Shown piece after piece: positions 10,452 through 23,149 of a stretch of 64,000 nt of DNA. How positions within the stretch are numbered: position 1 is the stretch's first letter; each line of letters opens with the position of its first letter. A program made the position numbers and the translations under genes. Location: NCBI GenBank assembly GCA_025738555.1, contig JAOVFP010000001.1:6820001-6884000 (forward strand), in the 5' to 3' direction. This DNA comes from Cyathus striatus. Taxonomy: Eukaryota; Basidiomycota; Agaricomycetes; Agaricales; Nidulariaceae. The notes under the pieces are model-generated. The model had not been told where the DNA came from. It saw nothing but the letters and a program-made list of their open reading frames with translations, and ran no database searches.

Positions 10452-13400
10452 CTAGCAACCGCCAGCATACTAAAACGTCGAGAACCATATCAGCCATCTT
10501 CCCCGCAAGTATAAAGACAACAGGACGTACCAATGAATTTGTAGGCTTAGGCCAACTCCAAGTCGTCACATTCGGGCCTATCACGTGACACGTCAATATC
10601 TCCCCTCGCTAGAGAACAAACCACTCACTTTGATACGCCTCCAGATGATTATTGATATAATCCGTCGTAGGATAATCCTTTGGATTACACCCCACATTCG
10701 ACTGTCCTTTTCTCTGATACACACGGACATAATCAAACTTGAGCTCCGCGGGGAATATCATCGTCGTCAAGTCGATCGTCTGCCAATTCTCTGTTCCTCC
10801 ATCAGCACCATCCTACTATAGAAACAAGAAAACGTACGTGAAATTCCCAAATTCAAAACAACCGACATGGGCTCCTCCGAGATCAACCTTTGGCCAACGC
10901 CACTCCCGTCTGCACCCTGATCAGGTCCAACAGCAGCCGCACCGAGGCGGTGTGTCGCAGATCCATCCACTTGCCATGTGATGTACCCGGCTTCTCTATC
11001 AGAGGGGTCAGACCAATACTCGAATCCTACTCCTCATCAGCACAAATCCACAAAACAAAGAAAAAGCCCATACCGAGAGTCTTGTAGTTCGCACCCGAGC
11101 CCTGGAACATATCACTAGGCAATTTTGCAAGCGCCGACACAGCCTGTTGCCTATATCCAATCCATCAGCTTCACTCCACTAAAAAATCACAAAAAAACTT
11201 ACACAGCACTACCCTTGTACGTATTCGGCCTAGTCGAAGAGGTATTGTAAATCCACCACTCGTCCTGGGTATCATTCGGGTAGACATAATCATGCGAGAA
11301 CGGCGCAAACTGCGACGAGAGAGAGGCAACCTGGCCGTGGTCAGCTTCCTTATCCTTTTCGGCTTCGAAAATATCGATTTCGGGCGCACCGCGGCCTTTG
11401 TCAGTTGACGGGCCAGGGTGGTCGGAGTTGGGACATGAGCAGGCGCTGCGGCGGCATGAGTAACAGCTACATGACGAGAAAGCAAGTAACATACGAAGTT
11501 CGTTGCCCACTAAGCCACGACAGCTCAAAATTATACTTTGACCGCGACGCATCCGAATGCAAAGCCGCAGCGGGCCCTAACCCATCCGGATTCGTCTGGT
11601 TAGGGAACGTGCCAACATCGCAGGAGTCGTAGCTAGAGGATTAAGAAAGTTAGCTTGGGGTTTGAGAGATAATGGGGGGAACGAAGTAGTTAGAATACTC
11701 TGCTGGGAGTGATCATAGGAGGGGAAATAGAGCATCAGCTACTTAAACCCCCTCCCTACTACGGATCCCAAACACCCAAAGAAAAATGACTCACGTATAA
11801 GGCCACATTCCATCCGTAGTAGCAGCATAACCCGGTCTAGCAAGATTTCCCATCGTCCACGCTCCAGGCCACTACCAAAGCAATTCATCAGCACTCCATA
11901 ATAGAAATGAACGAAGAATCGAAGCAAATGAAAAAAGTTAAATAATAGGACGTAACACCCTCTTCTTCCCCGATGCGCCCCTCACGCACAGAGCATGATA
12001 AAAAAGACTTCTAGACGGCGATCGTGGCGAATCAGCCAGTCTCATACCCGCACATCGATCCGCGCAGCCCACGCTGAAGAGGCATGTGTAGTGGGTATAT
12101 AATCCAACCCAAGGTCGCGCATCACGTCCCTCTTTCAAATCATGCCAAGACAGCGCATCATGTCCGCCATACCCAACAGCTGACACCACGAGGAGCGGTA
12201 ATCCGAGCCCGCATGGGCGCAGGAAGGGATATAACTGCTTCTGCAAGGATAGATCCAAGAGGCCCTGGTGCGGGCACGAGCAGCAGTAAGCTCCCTAGCG
12301 CACAAACCGTCCACCCCATCTAACGCACAGCTAGACCCCTCTCCCAACCTCCCACCACACCCCTGCCCGCCCCAAATCCCACCCCTCCTCCTCCCTCGTA
12401 ACCCCAAAACCCAACCAAAAAAAAAAAAAAAGAAAAAACTCACATAACCCTGCGTATCCTCATCCGGCCCGGGAAACGTAGCACTAATCTCAATATACCC
12501 AGTCGTAAAACAAAATTTGTTCCACGACTGGAGCATACCAGAACGATAGGTCTGTCCGTGGTTTTCGTCCGTTGTGAAGGGGGCTGTTGAACCTGTGCGT
12601 GTTGGGCGTTAGTGAGTTGATCGAAAGGAGAGGAGGGGAAAGAAAAGAGGAGTAGAGAGGGGAAGAGGTGTAGAGGGGGTAAGAAACACGGAGAAATGAA
12701 CAGCGAGTAAGGTGCACAAAAAAGCACTAAAATCTCGCAGTCTCCCCACAAACGACCCCCCCGCTGTCAGCCGTCGCACAAAACCAACGAAACCCGCCCA
12801 AACCCCGCAAAAGCAAGAGTAGTCCAAATCCAATCCAATCCATGCAAAGCAAAAAAAGGCACGAGAATAGCAGCAACACCACCCCATCCACGACCCCCAA
12901 AAAGTGCAAAAAGAGCGTAAATCCCATCCCACTCCGGGATCCGCATAAGCACGAGGGGCAAAGCAGCATCACCGGCTCTCGCTGAGAGCTCATGAGGGAG
13001 AGAAACAAAAATGCCTCTCGCACCATTAATTCCATCCACCCCTCCCCCTCCTAAAAAACCAAAACCATAAAAAGAAAAAAGAACATACCAGGCGTCAACC
13101 CAGCCTGCGTCGTACTCGTCGAATCCATGGTAATAACCAACGCCCCATCGCGCGTGGTCACTTGTTGAGGGTCGTACCACTCCAAATCGGCAGTGGCGCC
13201 GTACCATAGGTCGACTGCTTCCCAGAATGGGTCGTCTCCTGCGATAGAGGGTTAGCGAGCTCGTAAGGGGGGAAAGAGGGAGGGAAAGGGGGAAGGGAGA
13301 AGAAAGAGGGGAAGAGAGAAGAACGGAGAGGGAGGGGGACTGAACGGGACGGGAAAAAGCAGACAAGCAACGTCTACGGTCCAGGCCTCTTCTCCTTCCC

Positions 13401-14548
13401 CTTGTAAAATGCATAGAACACCCCCGCTCCTACCCCCATAAAAAACCCAAAAAACCAAAAACAACATACCAGGATAAAAACTCCTCCCATCCACATTAAA
13501 CTCGTCCGAAAACACAAGTTCATATTCCTGCCCATCAAAGCCCGTGCGTGTCTTTGCTTCATCGGGTGTATCGGTGTCTATGAGTTCTGGCATTTGGAAT
13601 CTGCAAGCTTTGTTAGTACGTTGAATAAAAAGGAGGAAAAAACAAAGAAAGCCATCCCCTCCTCCCCCCAAAAAAAGCCACTCAAAAAAAAACTTACAAA
13701 ACAGGAGCCTGCCCAGTCGCATTAATCCTAATATTCCCATCAATCCTCTCATTCACAGCTTTATCCCTAAAAAACCTCCACATGGGATAAAACACAAACA
13801 GCGCCATAAGCGCCAACACGAGCATCACCAGCAACCCGACATTCATAAGCCCCCTCCAAGGGAACAACCACCCTGTCCTCTTCAGCATTTTCTCTCTAGG
13901 ATCATGCAAGAGATCATCTTCGTCCGGAGGCCCATCGTCGTCTGCCGGATCGTAAGCGTACGCTACGTACCCGCGTGTAGCAGGGAGCCCAGAGGGGTAC
14001 TTCGAGTCGGAGGACAGAGAGAGTATAGATGATGCACTTGACATTACACTATCCCTATTTCCCCCCGGAGCGAACGACATCCTCGGAGGAAGCAGCGCAG
14101 AATCTCGTGTCCGACTATCGTCTGCAAGACGATAGAGGAGCATACTACCCCTCTGTCCACCAACAAGTGGCATAGGCTCAAAATCCGTGCCAGGAGCAAC
14201 AATAAGCGGACTCGCGCTTGAATGGGTATACCTCGAGCTGGAATGACTTGCTAGGAGATGATGTGTGCTCGATCTGCTTGCTGGGCGACTGCTGAATGGG
14301 CTCTGTGTTTGATTCGGGTTGAGGGGGGACGAAGCGAAGGAGTTTATGCGTGCTTGTGCTTGGCGAGGGGTTGGTGAGATGGGTGAGATGGGAAAGTCGG
14401 CTTGGGAGGGTGAAGAGAGGAGGCGGGTGTCTTCTGGGTGTTGGGGGTGTGGGTGTAGAGGGAGAGTGGAGTGTTGGGATGTGTAGGAGAGGGATGTGTC
14501 GGGGTCGTGGATGTCGGAGCTGGGCGGACTGGGTGTGGGCGAGGGCAT
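10452..14548 (-). CDS. Beta-1,6-glucan synthesis-associated protein, KRE6/SKN1 family (GH16-like), 743 aa
   Basis: Twelve exons splice in frame: 14548-13698, 13600-13470, 13238-13089, 12592-12444, 11871-11795, 11632-11495, 11445-11203, 11150-11074, 11026-10838, 10790-10629, 10577-10531, 10469-10452. The protein is type II: a Ser/Pro-rich cytosolic tail of about 230 residues, one membrane segment near 232-254, then the lumenal SKN1/GH16 domain. Family landmarks are [74 protein letters not shown] (ExDxxE catalytic-type motif, about residue 520) and NLGISQNWQTIDL. It ends GGC-stop. The family acts in ER/Golgi on cell-wall beta-1,6-glucan. The start is chosen at 14548, just after a CTAG acceptor-like site; an in-frame ATG at 14650 is the alternative. 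Oddity: the first five introns are 97-572 nt and the other six 47-61 nt. Confidence 0.93.
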
Positions 14549-16640
14549 GCCTGGCCTAGGAGAAGGGAAGGAAGGGAGGGAGAGAGGGACTGAGTGAGTG
14601 AGTGAGCAAGACAGAAGACAAGCCAGCAACGTCCCATCAATCCCCTGCACCCTTTCCAGGCCAAGTTATTCTCACGACCAAAGGGAATTACTTTTTCGAC
14701 GGATTACTTAATCGTGTATACTATTCTATAGCCCGCATTCAACAGCGGAAGACACTGGGAAACAGCATGCCGTGGTGACTTGTGCTTGTTCTGCATGTTC
14801 TTACTGCGTCGACTACGCTGCGAAAACATAGGATGTTTGTTTTCCGGACTCGCCGTAGTTCATGACGTAATACTAACTAGCGCCGACGCCGATGTTCCTC
14901 CTCAACCCGTCCCATCCCCGGCCCCCTAAGTCTGATACCCAGACCATCCTAATCTACACACCTACATTCCAATCGCCACAAGATACAAACTTACATACCA
15001 AGCAGTGCACGCAGCAGCACCCTCAATTCATGACGTCGAAATAATAATATCAATGACCAAGTAAATGACGGCATAATCCAATTCTCCTCGCTTCGCTTTC
15101 TAAACAAACCTGGGTCCTCATGCTCGCTAGGCGCTATGATGACGGCGACATTATCCCGCCGTCCGTTCATAACCGTAACCTCCTCTCTTCCCTCTCTCCC
15201 TCTACTTCATATCTGAAACAAAGTATACTCGACAGTCAATCACACTATAATAGAATAACACGCCGGCATCTTCGTATCACACACCCACACACCCACCCCC
15301 ATCAAAATCCCTCCCCACCCCACGGACCAACGACCCCGAATTGTTTCGGCCTTCGACTTCCCGCTGTTCCGATCATTACCTTCCCACCGCCTCGAGGCTT
15401 GAGGCGAATTAATCTTTAATTTTTAATGATTTACATTTTCGACGATCTTACTTAACTACTTTAGATAGATGGAGTTAGAAGTTTAATCCACAACGCTCAC
15501 CCTCACTTACGACCAGAACTCGAAGCACAACACACGACGACTAAAGCCTGAGGTACCACCCGCACAATCCCCTCCCTCCCTTCCCACCACACATCACCCC
15601 AGAAATACCTCCAACACGGCTACATCCCTCCTATTGATTCCCAGCAACAGAGGGGGTACAATATATAAATAGCTATAAAGCGGGCAGTTTCTAGATTTCG
15701 TATCCACGCGCAGCACAACGACTGACACCCACAATCAATAGTCGTATCATTTAAAAGCATACTCGACAGTCGAGGTCAAACGGGGCACAACGAGACTCAC
15801 ACCGAATGCTCTTTGTTTCGTTTAATAGGTAAAGATACAGTTCACAATCGCATGCCATTCCATGTACACGTACCTCAGAAGTTCAAATCAGAATCCCCCC
15901 CTTCCTCACGTCCAAGTTCTCGCACACATGGCAAAGTATAAATAACCACCAAAAAAACTTCCTTCCCAGAAACTGCGTATGTATGTATTCAACCGTCCGA
16001 CTTCTTCCTCGCAATTCCCAACATACACAACTACTACAATTCAACCACATCACCTACACAATCTCTCACAAAGTACTCCTACATATCAACGCATCAGCAT
16101 CATCCATGAAAAGATAAGACAACGTCAAACACCATCAAGGTACACAATTGCTACGAATTCAAAGAACCTTAACCATGCTAATCACTTTCTCCGAATTTCC
16201 CCACACAACAAAGCGTATAAATAGAATTCAAACCTTCCTTTCCAGATGGCATAAAACTTTTCTTCCTTCAATCCTATCGTACAAAAACGCATACCTTCCA
16301 AAAGCTATTCAAACAACTACCCCAACACACTTCATTCCGACTGGAACCTAAGATAAAGGTATACGAGAACAAATACGAACCTTTGGAAGAAATGCTTTGT
16401 TGAGCTCTCGGCCGGGGCGGATTCTCTCGAAACCGCATCCAGCCAGCTTATCACTGCTTTCTCCGAGCACATGCCATATATTTCCCCATACAAAAGTATA
16501 AATAACCTACAGAATCATCACTTCCAGAAATATATTCATTAGGTTTTCTTGGCATCGCGATACCATTCCCACCTACTAGGTATTATCATTATGCACCATC
16601 TCACCTTAAAAAAAGTCGAGTCGTGTATTCACCAAGAATG
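14549..16640. other. Upstream region of the KRE6-family gene; no further gene seen
   Basis: The nearest 400 bases should hold the promoter. From about 15.4 kb the sequence becomes AT-rich and A/C-biased on this strand and grades into the repeat array. Recurrent 'ggtataaataacctacagaa'-type boxes begin near 15.95 and 16.5 kb. No open frame has recognisable content. Confidence 0.5.
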
Positions 16641-19130
16641 CCGATGAATGAATATATTTGAAAAAAATTAACTGGTATTCCAAGCGAAAGGTATTCGAGT
16701 CGATGAATGAATGTATTGGCACATCCAAAGTTAGCTTCAAACCTCAGATGAAACGAACCACTTCACCATCGAATCCATTATAAACCTACCCCGTCGTTGG
16801 TACTACATACCATCACGTTCTCTGAACATAATCCACTACTTAGTTTATAAAGTACTAAACTCAAACACAGCTCCCGGGCCAATTCAAAGAACCCATCCCA
16901 CCTCAGTGTTATCACTATGCAGTGTGCGCCGTCCCATCTTAAAAATAATACTCCTTGCATACCGACAAGTTCAAGAATACCGATGAATGAACATATCACA
17001 TCCAAAGCACATCTCTCAAACCTCGGATGAAACGAACCACTTCACCATCGGATCCATAATGAATCTACCCTGTCGTCGGTACTACATACCACATAATCCA
17101 CTACTTAGTTTACATAGTACTAAACTCAAACACAGCTCTCTGGGCAATTCAAAGAACCCATCCCACCTCAGTGTCATCACTATGCAGCGTGCGCCGTCCC
17201 ATCTTAAAAATGATACTCCGTACCCAGCAGTTCAAGAATGCCGATGAATGAACATACCACATCCAAAGCACAACTCTCAAACTTCGGATGAAATGAACCA
17301 CTTCACCATCGGATCCATAATAAACCTACCCCGTCGTCGGTACTACATACCACATAATCCACTACTTAGTTTACAAAGTACTAAACTCAAACACAGCTCT
17401 CAGGCCAATTCAAAGAACCCATCCCACCTCAGTGTCATCACTATGCAGCGTGCGCCGTCCCATCTTAAAAATAATGCTCGGGTTACCCACCGGTCCAAGA
17501 ATACCGATGAATGAACATATCTCATCCAAAGCACAACTCTCAAACCTTGGATGAAATGAACCACTTCACCATCGGATCCATAATGAACCTACCCCGTCGC
17601 ACATATGTATAACATTTTCTGAAGACGATACACTACTTAGTTCAGAAAGTAAACTTGAAAACAAGCTCTGGGTGAATTCTCTCCAAGAACACATGTGCCA
17701 GCTTATCACTCCCTCCGAGCACATGCATCACGGTTTCCCCATAAAAAGGTATAAATAACCTACAGAACCTCCAGTTCTAGAGTGTGTATGTATTCAATAA
17801 GGAGTCTTGACACATCATCCCACCTTAAAAAGGTCGTGTTTGTCCCACCCAAGAATGTCGATGAATGAATGTATTGGCACATCCAAAGTTACAGCTTCAA
17901 ACCTTGGATGAAACGAACCACTTCACCATCGGATCCATTATGAACCTAACCCGTTGCCCGTACCTGTCGCGTTCTCTAAGCTATCAACTCAAAGGTGCTT
18001 ATCACTTTCTCCGAGCACATGTATCATATTCCCTCATAAATAACCTATAGAATCACCACTGCTTCCAGAAAACGTATTCAATACGTCTTCTTGGCACTGT
18101 CGTGACATCATTCCCACCTGTGTTATCATTTATTCACCATCCCTCATAAAAAAATCAGACCATCTAATAAGCTTAAAGAATGTGGATGAATGAACGTATT
18201 GGCACATCCCAAGTTGCAACCTCCGAAAACCTCGGATGGAAACCACTTCACCATCGGATCCATAATTAACCTACCCCGTCACTCGTACCTGTCGCGTTCT
18301 CTGAACATCATTCACTAATACTTAGCTCACAAAGTAAACTCGAAAACCAGCTCTCGTACTCAAAGGTGCTTTTCACTTTCTCCGAGCACATGCCATACAA
18401 AGGTATAAATAACCTACAGAATCTCCACTTATAGAATGTGTATTCAATAAGTCAAGGTCTTGGCGTGACATAATTCCCGCCTACTGTTATCATTGTCCAC
18501 CATCCCTATCTCTTAAAAAAGTTTAATGCGAATGTCTGTTTCGCCGCTTGAACATGCCGATGAAAGAACGTAGAACATCCAAAGCCACAACTCTCAAACC
18601 TTGGATGAAATGAACCACCTCACCATCGGATCCATCCTGAACCTAACCCGTCACGCGTACCTATCATGTTCTCTAAATCCACTACTTTGAAAAGCGGCCT
18701 TAAACTCGAAAAACAGCTTTTTGATAAATTCAAAGAACCCAAGTTCTGCTTATCACTTTCTCCGAACACATGCATATTTCCCCATGAAATGTATAAATAA
18801 CCTCCAGCTTCCAGAAACTATATTCATTAGGTCTTCTTGGCATCGCAACATTCCCACCTCAGTGTTATCAATTTTTTCAACTTCCCATCTTAACAAAAAT
18901 CACTTTATGCCCCTAAGAGTGCCGATGAATGAACGTATCTCATCCAAAGTCACAAAGGTATACACACTTAAGAGTACAACCTCAAATCTCGGATGAAACA
19001 AACCGCTTCTCCATCGAATCCAGTAACATTCAGAACCCATCACATTCTCAGAATCGCATGAGGTTCCCCATACACCGGTATAAATAGCCTTTACAATCTC
19101 CCTTTTCAGAAGATGTATCTAATACACTTC
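16641..19130. repeat. Degenerate tandem array, units about 260-370 bp
   Basis: At least eight units can be phased on the marker 'gatgaatgaac/t' (near 16645, 16702, 16981, 17241, 17507, 17859, 18184, 18924; 18551 reads gatgaaagaac). Each unit then contains 'cacatccaaag', 'ctcggatgaaacgaaccac', 'ttcaccatcggatccat' and 'acctaccccgtcg'. Longer units add 'cttatcactttctccgagcacatg' and 'ggtataaataacctacagaa'. The three units between 16981 and 17860 are closest to one another. Short frames of 81-88 codons recur in adjacent units but break in the rest, so I do not call genes. The unit also carries, on the minus strand, a tRNA A-box-like TGGTGAAGTGG. Confidence 0.85.
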
Positions 19131-19256
19131 TTGGCGTGTGTACACTAATACTAATCTTAGAAGACTTCTTCAGCTCGTGCACGAAGGAACAATACGGAGC
19201 TCGAACGACTGAAATAAATTATAATGAGCACCCTAGTACCACGAGTATTCAGTGAT

Positions 19257-20190
19257 AAGAGCAGGTTTCGAACCCTTGCCGCATTTCCTAACTGATACCA
19301 GCCTACAGTTACCCCATCGTTCAATATAATGTATACCAACTACCTATCATATCTAAGTGTTCCTGTATCGATCTGAAACGCGCGTAGAGTACCACAATAT
19401 ATATATGCTGGAAATGCGAATGATGATAGTGAACTTCGAACCCAAGTTGATTTACAATACTACAATATATACATCAGGCAAAAAACTATCCATATCAATG
19501 AAGAGCAGTGATGAGTGGACTTTGAACCCCCTACTGCGTTTCGTGGCTGACATCACATTGCAGCTACTCGATCATTGTTGGATCTTTTCGAAGATCTTTT
19601 CGAATCATTAACTTATAGAGCGAAAGAAATATATACCAAGGTTTGGATTCCCAATCCCAAGAGCCATGAATCATGGATGTAAACTTATAATCAAATCACA
19701 TACTAAGTAGGAAAATTCAAGATAAAGATATTTATGCTATTGTCACGGAATTGAAACGGTGCATAATGAGAGCAGGTTTCGAACTCTAACTGGATATCCT
19801 AACCAATACTGTGACAGCTACTCTATCATTCGTTACAATTTTTATCAAATGCATTTGTCTTTGATATTCATCGAACCGAATTTAAGCTCCCCACAAGGAT
19901 ATTAATGAAAGAGCCACCACATCCAAAGTGGAAAGTATTGCAACCTCTCAGTCGAAGCGCATGAGTTTCCCCATAAAATCGCCACTTTCAGATGCTGCGC
20001 TTCCTGGTGCGCACCATTACCCATCTTATAATACTTCTTCAACTCTTATACGATGGCCAACGATACGAAGCTTGAGCTTGAACTACGGAAACAAAATTAT
20101 GTTACGATACATTCACAAAGCGATGAGAGCAGGTTTCGAACCTTAGCTGCATATAATAGCCGACACCCCGTACAACTACTCGATCGCTCC
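19257..20190 (-). repeat. Cluster of tRNA-like modules with B-box GGTTCGAAACC
   Basis: On the minus strand the sequences at about 19325-19257, 19835-19766 and 20190-20124 carry an A-box-like TAGCTGT...GGTTAGGA-type segment and, 25-35 bases on, a B-box AGGTTCGAAACCTGCTC. Decayed versions lie near 19580-19508 and 19430. They resemble the head of a tRNA-derived SINE or tRNA pseudogenes, not functional tRNAs: I could not build a complete acceptor stem. They continue the spacing of the array to the left, so array and modules may be one family. Confidence 0.55.
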
Positions 20191-20530
20191 TTATGATTTA
20201 AATAGACCACATCTGCTCTTGACATTCTCTGCGCTGTCTCATTTTCAAAAAGATATCTAGGCTCTCCCCCTAATGATACCTATGAAAGAACGTATCACAT
20301 CCAAAGTTGAAAAGTCTATACACTGGAAGTACAACTTCATACCTCGGCTGAATCGAACCTCTTCCGGTGTCTATCACTTTCTTAGAATCGCATGAAACTC
20401 CCCATACAATCTGTCCCTCGTTCTCGAATTTTATCGAATAGTAACTTGAAGAACACCATAAATATGTAGATCAGGGTTATTAAGTTGGCGAGGAAGTGAC
20501 GAGAGCAAGCTAACGCTAGCCACATTCCCA
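19480..20530. repeat. Duplicated block, left copy (CpG-normal)
   Basis: About 1 kb here recurs in the same orientation at about 23150-24040. Shared landmarks in order are 'tgcagctactc.atcat', 'gcataatgagagcagg', 'tatcatcacatccaaag'-like, 'tacaacttcatacctc' and 'gttggcgaggaagtga.gagagcaa'. The right end encodes, on the minus strand, a C-terminal fragment of the kinase at 24-25 kb (LLSSLPRQL). This copy keeps its CpGs and the other has lost most of them. Confidence 0.75.
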
Positions 20531-20852
20531 AATGTGTCCCAGTGTTAGTTTTACTACTGCTGCATCTGCTTATTTCGAATGCCACTGTTTCCCATAATAT
20601 GCATCATCAACGAAGCCGCGGTACAATACTTTCTGCCCTCCCGCCCTCCGATACCGCGGCTGCGTATAATTTAAAAGCAAACGTGTGTGACACAACATGA
20701 TCGTTTATACCCAATCTTAGAAGGTTTCATTTTCATTGTCTTCGTGGGTTTGTCACTGAGCCAGTAATAGTACTGATGTTCCTGGATCGCACGTTCGAGA
20801 GATCCATGCGGTCAAATAAAATTAGAAGGTCAGGTTTTGGGAAGTGCTATAG

Positions 20853-20859
20853 GTATAAA
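20853..20859 (+). promoter_or_regulatory. TATA box of the LysM gene
   Basis: TATAAAG lies 97 bases before the start codon of the LysM protein, a plausible distance for a fungal TATA element. Confidence 0.5.
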
Positions 20860-20955
20860 GAGGATAGGGAATGGTACATTTTTTCTTCGTTCCGGATATT
20901 TCTTCTGGCAACATACAACAGCTCTATCACATCCTTACCTCTTTGTTTGACAAAA

Positions 20956-22087
20956 ATGTTCTCTCTTACCACTTTCGCGTTGATTGTAGTCTTTTGTAGT
21001 ACGTTCAACCAAGTTCATTGAAGTACATTGGCTGATTAATAGCGTTAGTGGCTACTGCCCAAGCTCAAACGCTGCCTGCAACGTGTACTAGGACCTATAT
21101 TGTTGTTTCAGGTGACACCTGCGACTTGATCTCGGAAAAGGAAGGCGTGCCTTCGTATGTCTACATCTAAAAAACCCAACTGGAGTCGATTAACATTTAA
21201 GTATATGAAAGTTTCCAATTGGCCTCTGTAAACGCTGCAGTTATCAATGCCGACTGCACAAACCTATTTGTAGGAGAGGTAAAATCCATACTCTCCCACC
21301 TTCATTAATCATTTACATTATTGATGAATTTGATAGACTCTGTGCTTAGCCCTCGAAGGAGAGGACTGCATTGATATTTCCGTTGTACATTCTGGGGATT
21401 CCTGCTTGGAAATTGCGACTGGCGCTGGGATCAGTGTGAATTTGTTGCTTGAGAATAATCCTAATGTGAATGCAGATTGTACTAATATTCTTCCTGGGGA
21501 GGTATGTATTTTGTTTCAAATTGGGGTGCTGACATTTGGCTGATTTTGTGGAATCTGGTTAGGTTCTTTGTGTTGCTCAGTCTAATATTGTTCCATCTGG
21601 ACCCATTACATCTGGCCCAGTTACATCAGGACCCATTACATCAGGACCAGTTCTCTCAGGATCCATTACATCAGGGTCTGTTACATCTGGACCAGTTCTG
21701 TCAGGATCCATTACATCAGGTCCTGTTACATTGGGACCAGTTGTGTCAGGATCCATTACATCAGGGCCTGCTACATCAGGACCAGTTATGTCAGGATCTA
21801 TTACATCAGGTCCTGTTACATCAGGGCTTGTTACATCTGGACCAGTTCCCTCAGGATCCATTACATCAGGGCCTATTACATCTGGACCAGTTCCCTCAGG
21901 ATCCATTACATCAGGGCCTGTTACATCTGGACCCATTACATCTGGACCAGTTCCCTCAGGATCCATTACATCAGGGCCTGTTACATCCAGCCCAGTTCTG
22001 TCAGGATCCATTACATCTGGACCAGTTCTCTCAGGGTCTGTTATATCTGGACCTGCTGCATCTGGACCAATTCCATCTTTCAGTTAA
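20956..22087 (+). CDS. Secreted two-LysM protein with long Gly-Ser-Pro/Thr repeat tail (303 aa)
   Basis: Five exons splice cleanly: 20956-20998, 21043-21154, 21212-21278, 21337-21501, 21563-22087 (introns 44, 57, 58 and 61 nt). Residues 1-22 form a signal peptide ending at an A-x-A site. LysM1 (about 33-77) starts YIVVSGDTCDLIS and ends VGETLCLA; LysM2 (about 88-134) starts VVHSGDSCLEIA and ends PGEVLCVA. Both keep the GDxC and NxDCxNxxxGE patterns of fungal-type LysM, which binds chitin or related N-acetylglucosamine glycans. The last ~160 residues are tandem variants of GSITSGPVTSGPVPS, rich in Ser/Thr for O-glycosylation, with no GPI signal visible. In plant-interacting fungi such proteins often hide chitin from host receptors; here that role is inference. 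The start follows a TATA box. Confidence 0.9.
21590..22080. repeat. Coding minisatellite (about 15-bp core, 45-75-bp higher-order units)
   Basis: Core variants are 'tccattacatcagg', 'cctgttacatctgg' and 'ccagttctctcagg'. Higher-order units run from one 'caggatccattacatc' to the next. All lengths are multiples of three, so the frame is kept. The tract has almost no CpG. The antisense strand is also stop-free for 144 codons, a side effect of the repeat. Confidence 0.92.
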
Positions 22088-23149
22088 ATGGAGGGAACAT
22101 ATTATAACTATGTTTTTTTAGTAGAATGAATAAGTTTTTCAAGGTTAAGAGTCTGTTGATTAAAATAATGAGTCATATTATCAAGTTGATGAGAATACTA
22201 TCAATGTCCCAGGCTCCTGTCATGGCAGGGTACTTGCTGTCATGTAGAAAATGAGTTATGCATGTCATATGAAATTGATTAGTTTATTTATCAGTACAGA
22301 ACAAAGCATAGTATAATCATAAGTCTGTACATTAGACATTGGAATATTTAGCAAATAACAGCAAGACAGTAAGTACAATGCAGCAGCAGTGGAGAACAAA
22401 GGGATGACTGTGGAGAAGCAAGGGATGAATATAGGACAAAGCAGAGAACTAGAACTCAGGGGTGGGATTTTGGCTTCAGCTTATGTGCTGTGCCCCTAGG
22501 ATTCCCAGTCCCAGATTTCAGAGTAAGGGCAAGCCCTTCAGAGAAGATGAGGGATGAAAGAGATGGGGGATGTAACTCAAGTCAGACTAGAAGCAAGGAC
22601 ATAGTTGATATGAAACTGAAGACTAAGTACAGCTGTTGTGCTATTTATATACTAGAGACTTGGAGTAAGTAAAAGCTGCTGGCCAAGGCCAGTGGAGAAG
22701 TACAGTCAGGATAGGCATATGTAGAATGGAGACTAATACTAATTAAGTATAATTAAATCTGTCAGAGAAGTGAGTGTGTATGGCAGTGTAACATGAAACA
22801 GACAGTGGTGCACCATAAGAATGATAGGGACCCACTATGAAACATATGCTACAATACTGAAGGGATAGCTTAGTAGAACAAATAAGGAAACAATGGTAAT
22901 CTATGTACAGTAAGCAATATGTAACAATAAGAAATGTACAAGTTCATCTGGAAGAAATGGTAGGCATGGTGGGGTAAGAGACTCTCACTGGGCTGAGCAT
23001 CACATTCAAAGTTGCAAGGGATAGTGCATACTCCCCCATCACCAGATCATTAGAATATACATCAACTACATGTACTATCTTCTTTGTCAATCAGTACAAT
23101 TTACAGTACAACAATTTTATATATACATGCATCTGACAAAAATTCATTG

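Noticed and set aside
12767..13414. 215-codon minus-strand frame overlapping the KRE6-family gene
   Set aside because: It reads across two introns and exon 3 in the wrong frame; the spliced KRE6 frame explains the region completely.
16987..17514. Two similar 86-88 codon frames in adjacent satellite units
   Set aside because: They are the same repeat read in phase; the other units break the frame, and composition is that of the repeat.
16641..19130. CRISPR-like array
   Set aside because: Units are long and degenerate, with no short constant repeat and no unique spacers; the genome is eukaryotic.
21577..22011. 144-codon open frame antisense to the LysM tail (Gly-Pro-Asp-Val repeats)
   Set aside because: It is a by-product of a three-base-periodic repeat with no stop codons on either strand; it has no start context, introns or motifs of its own.
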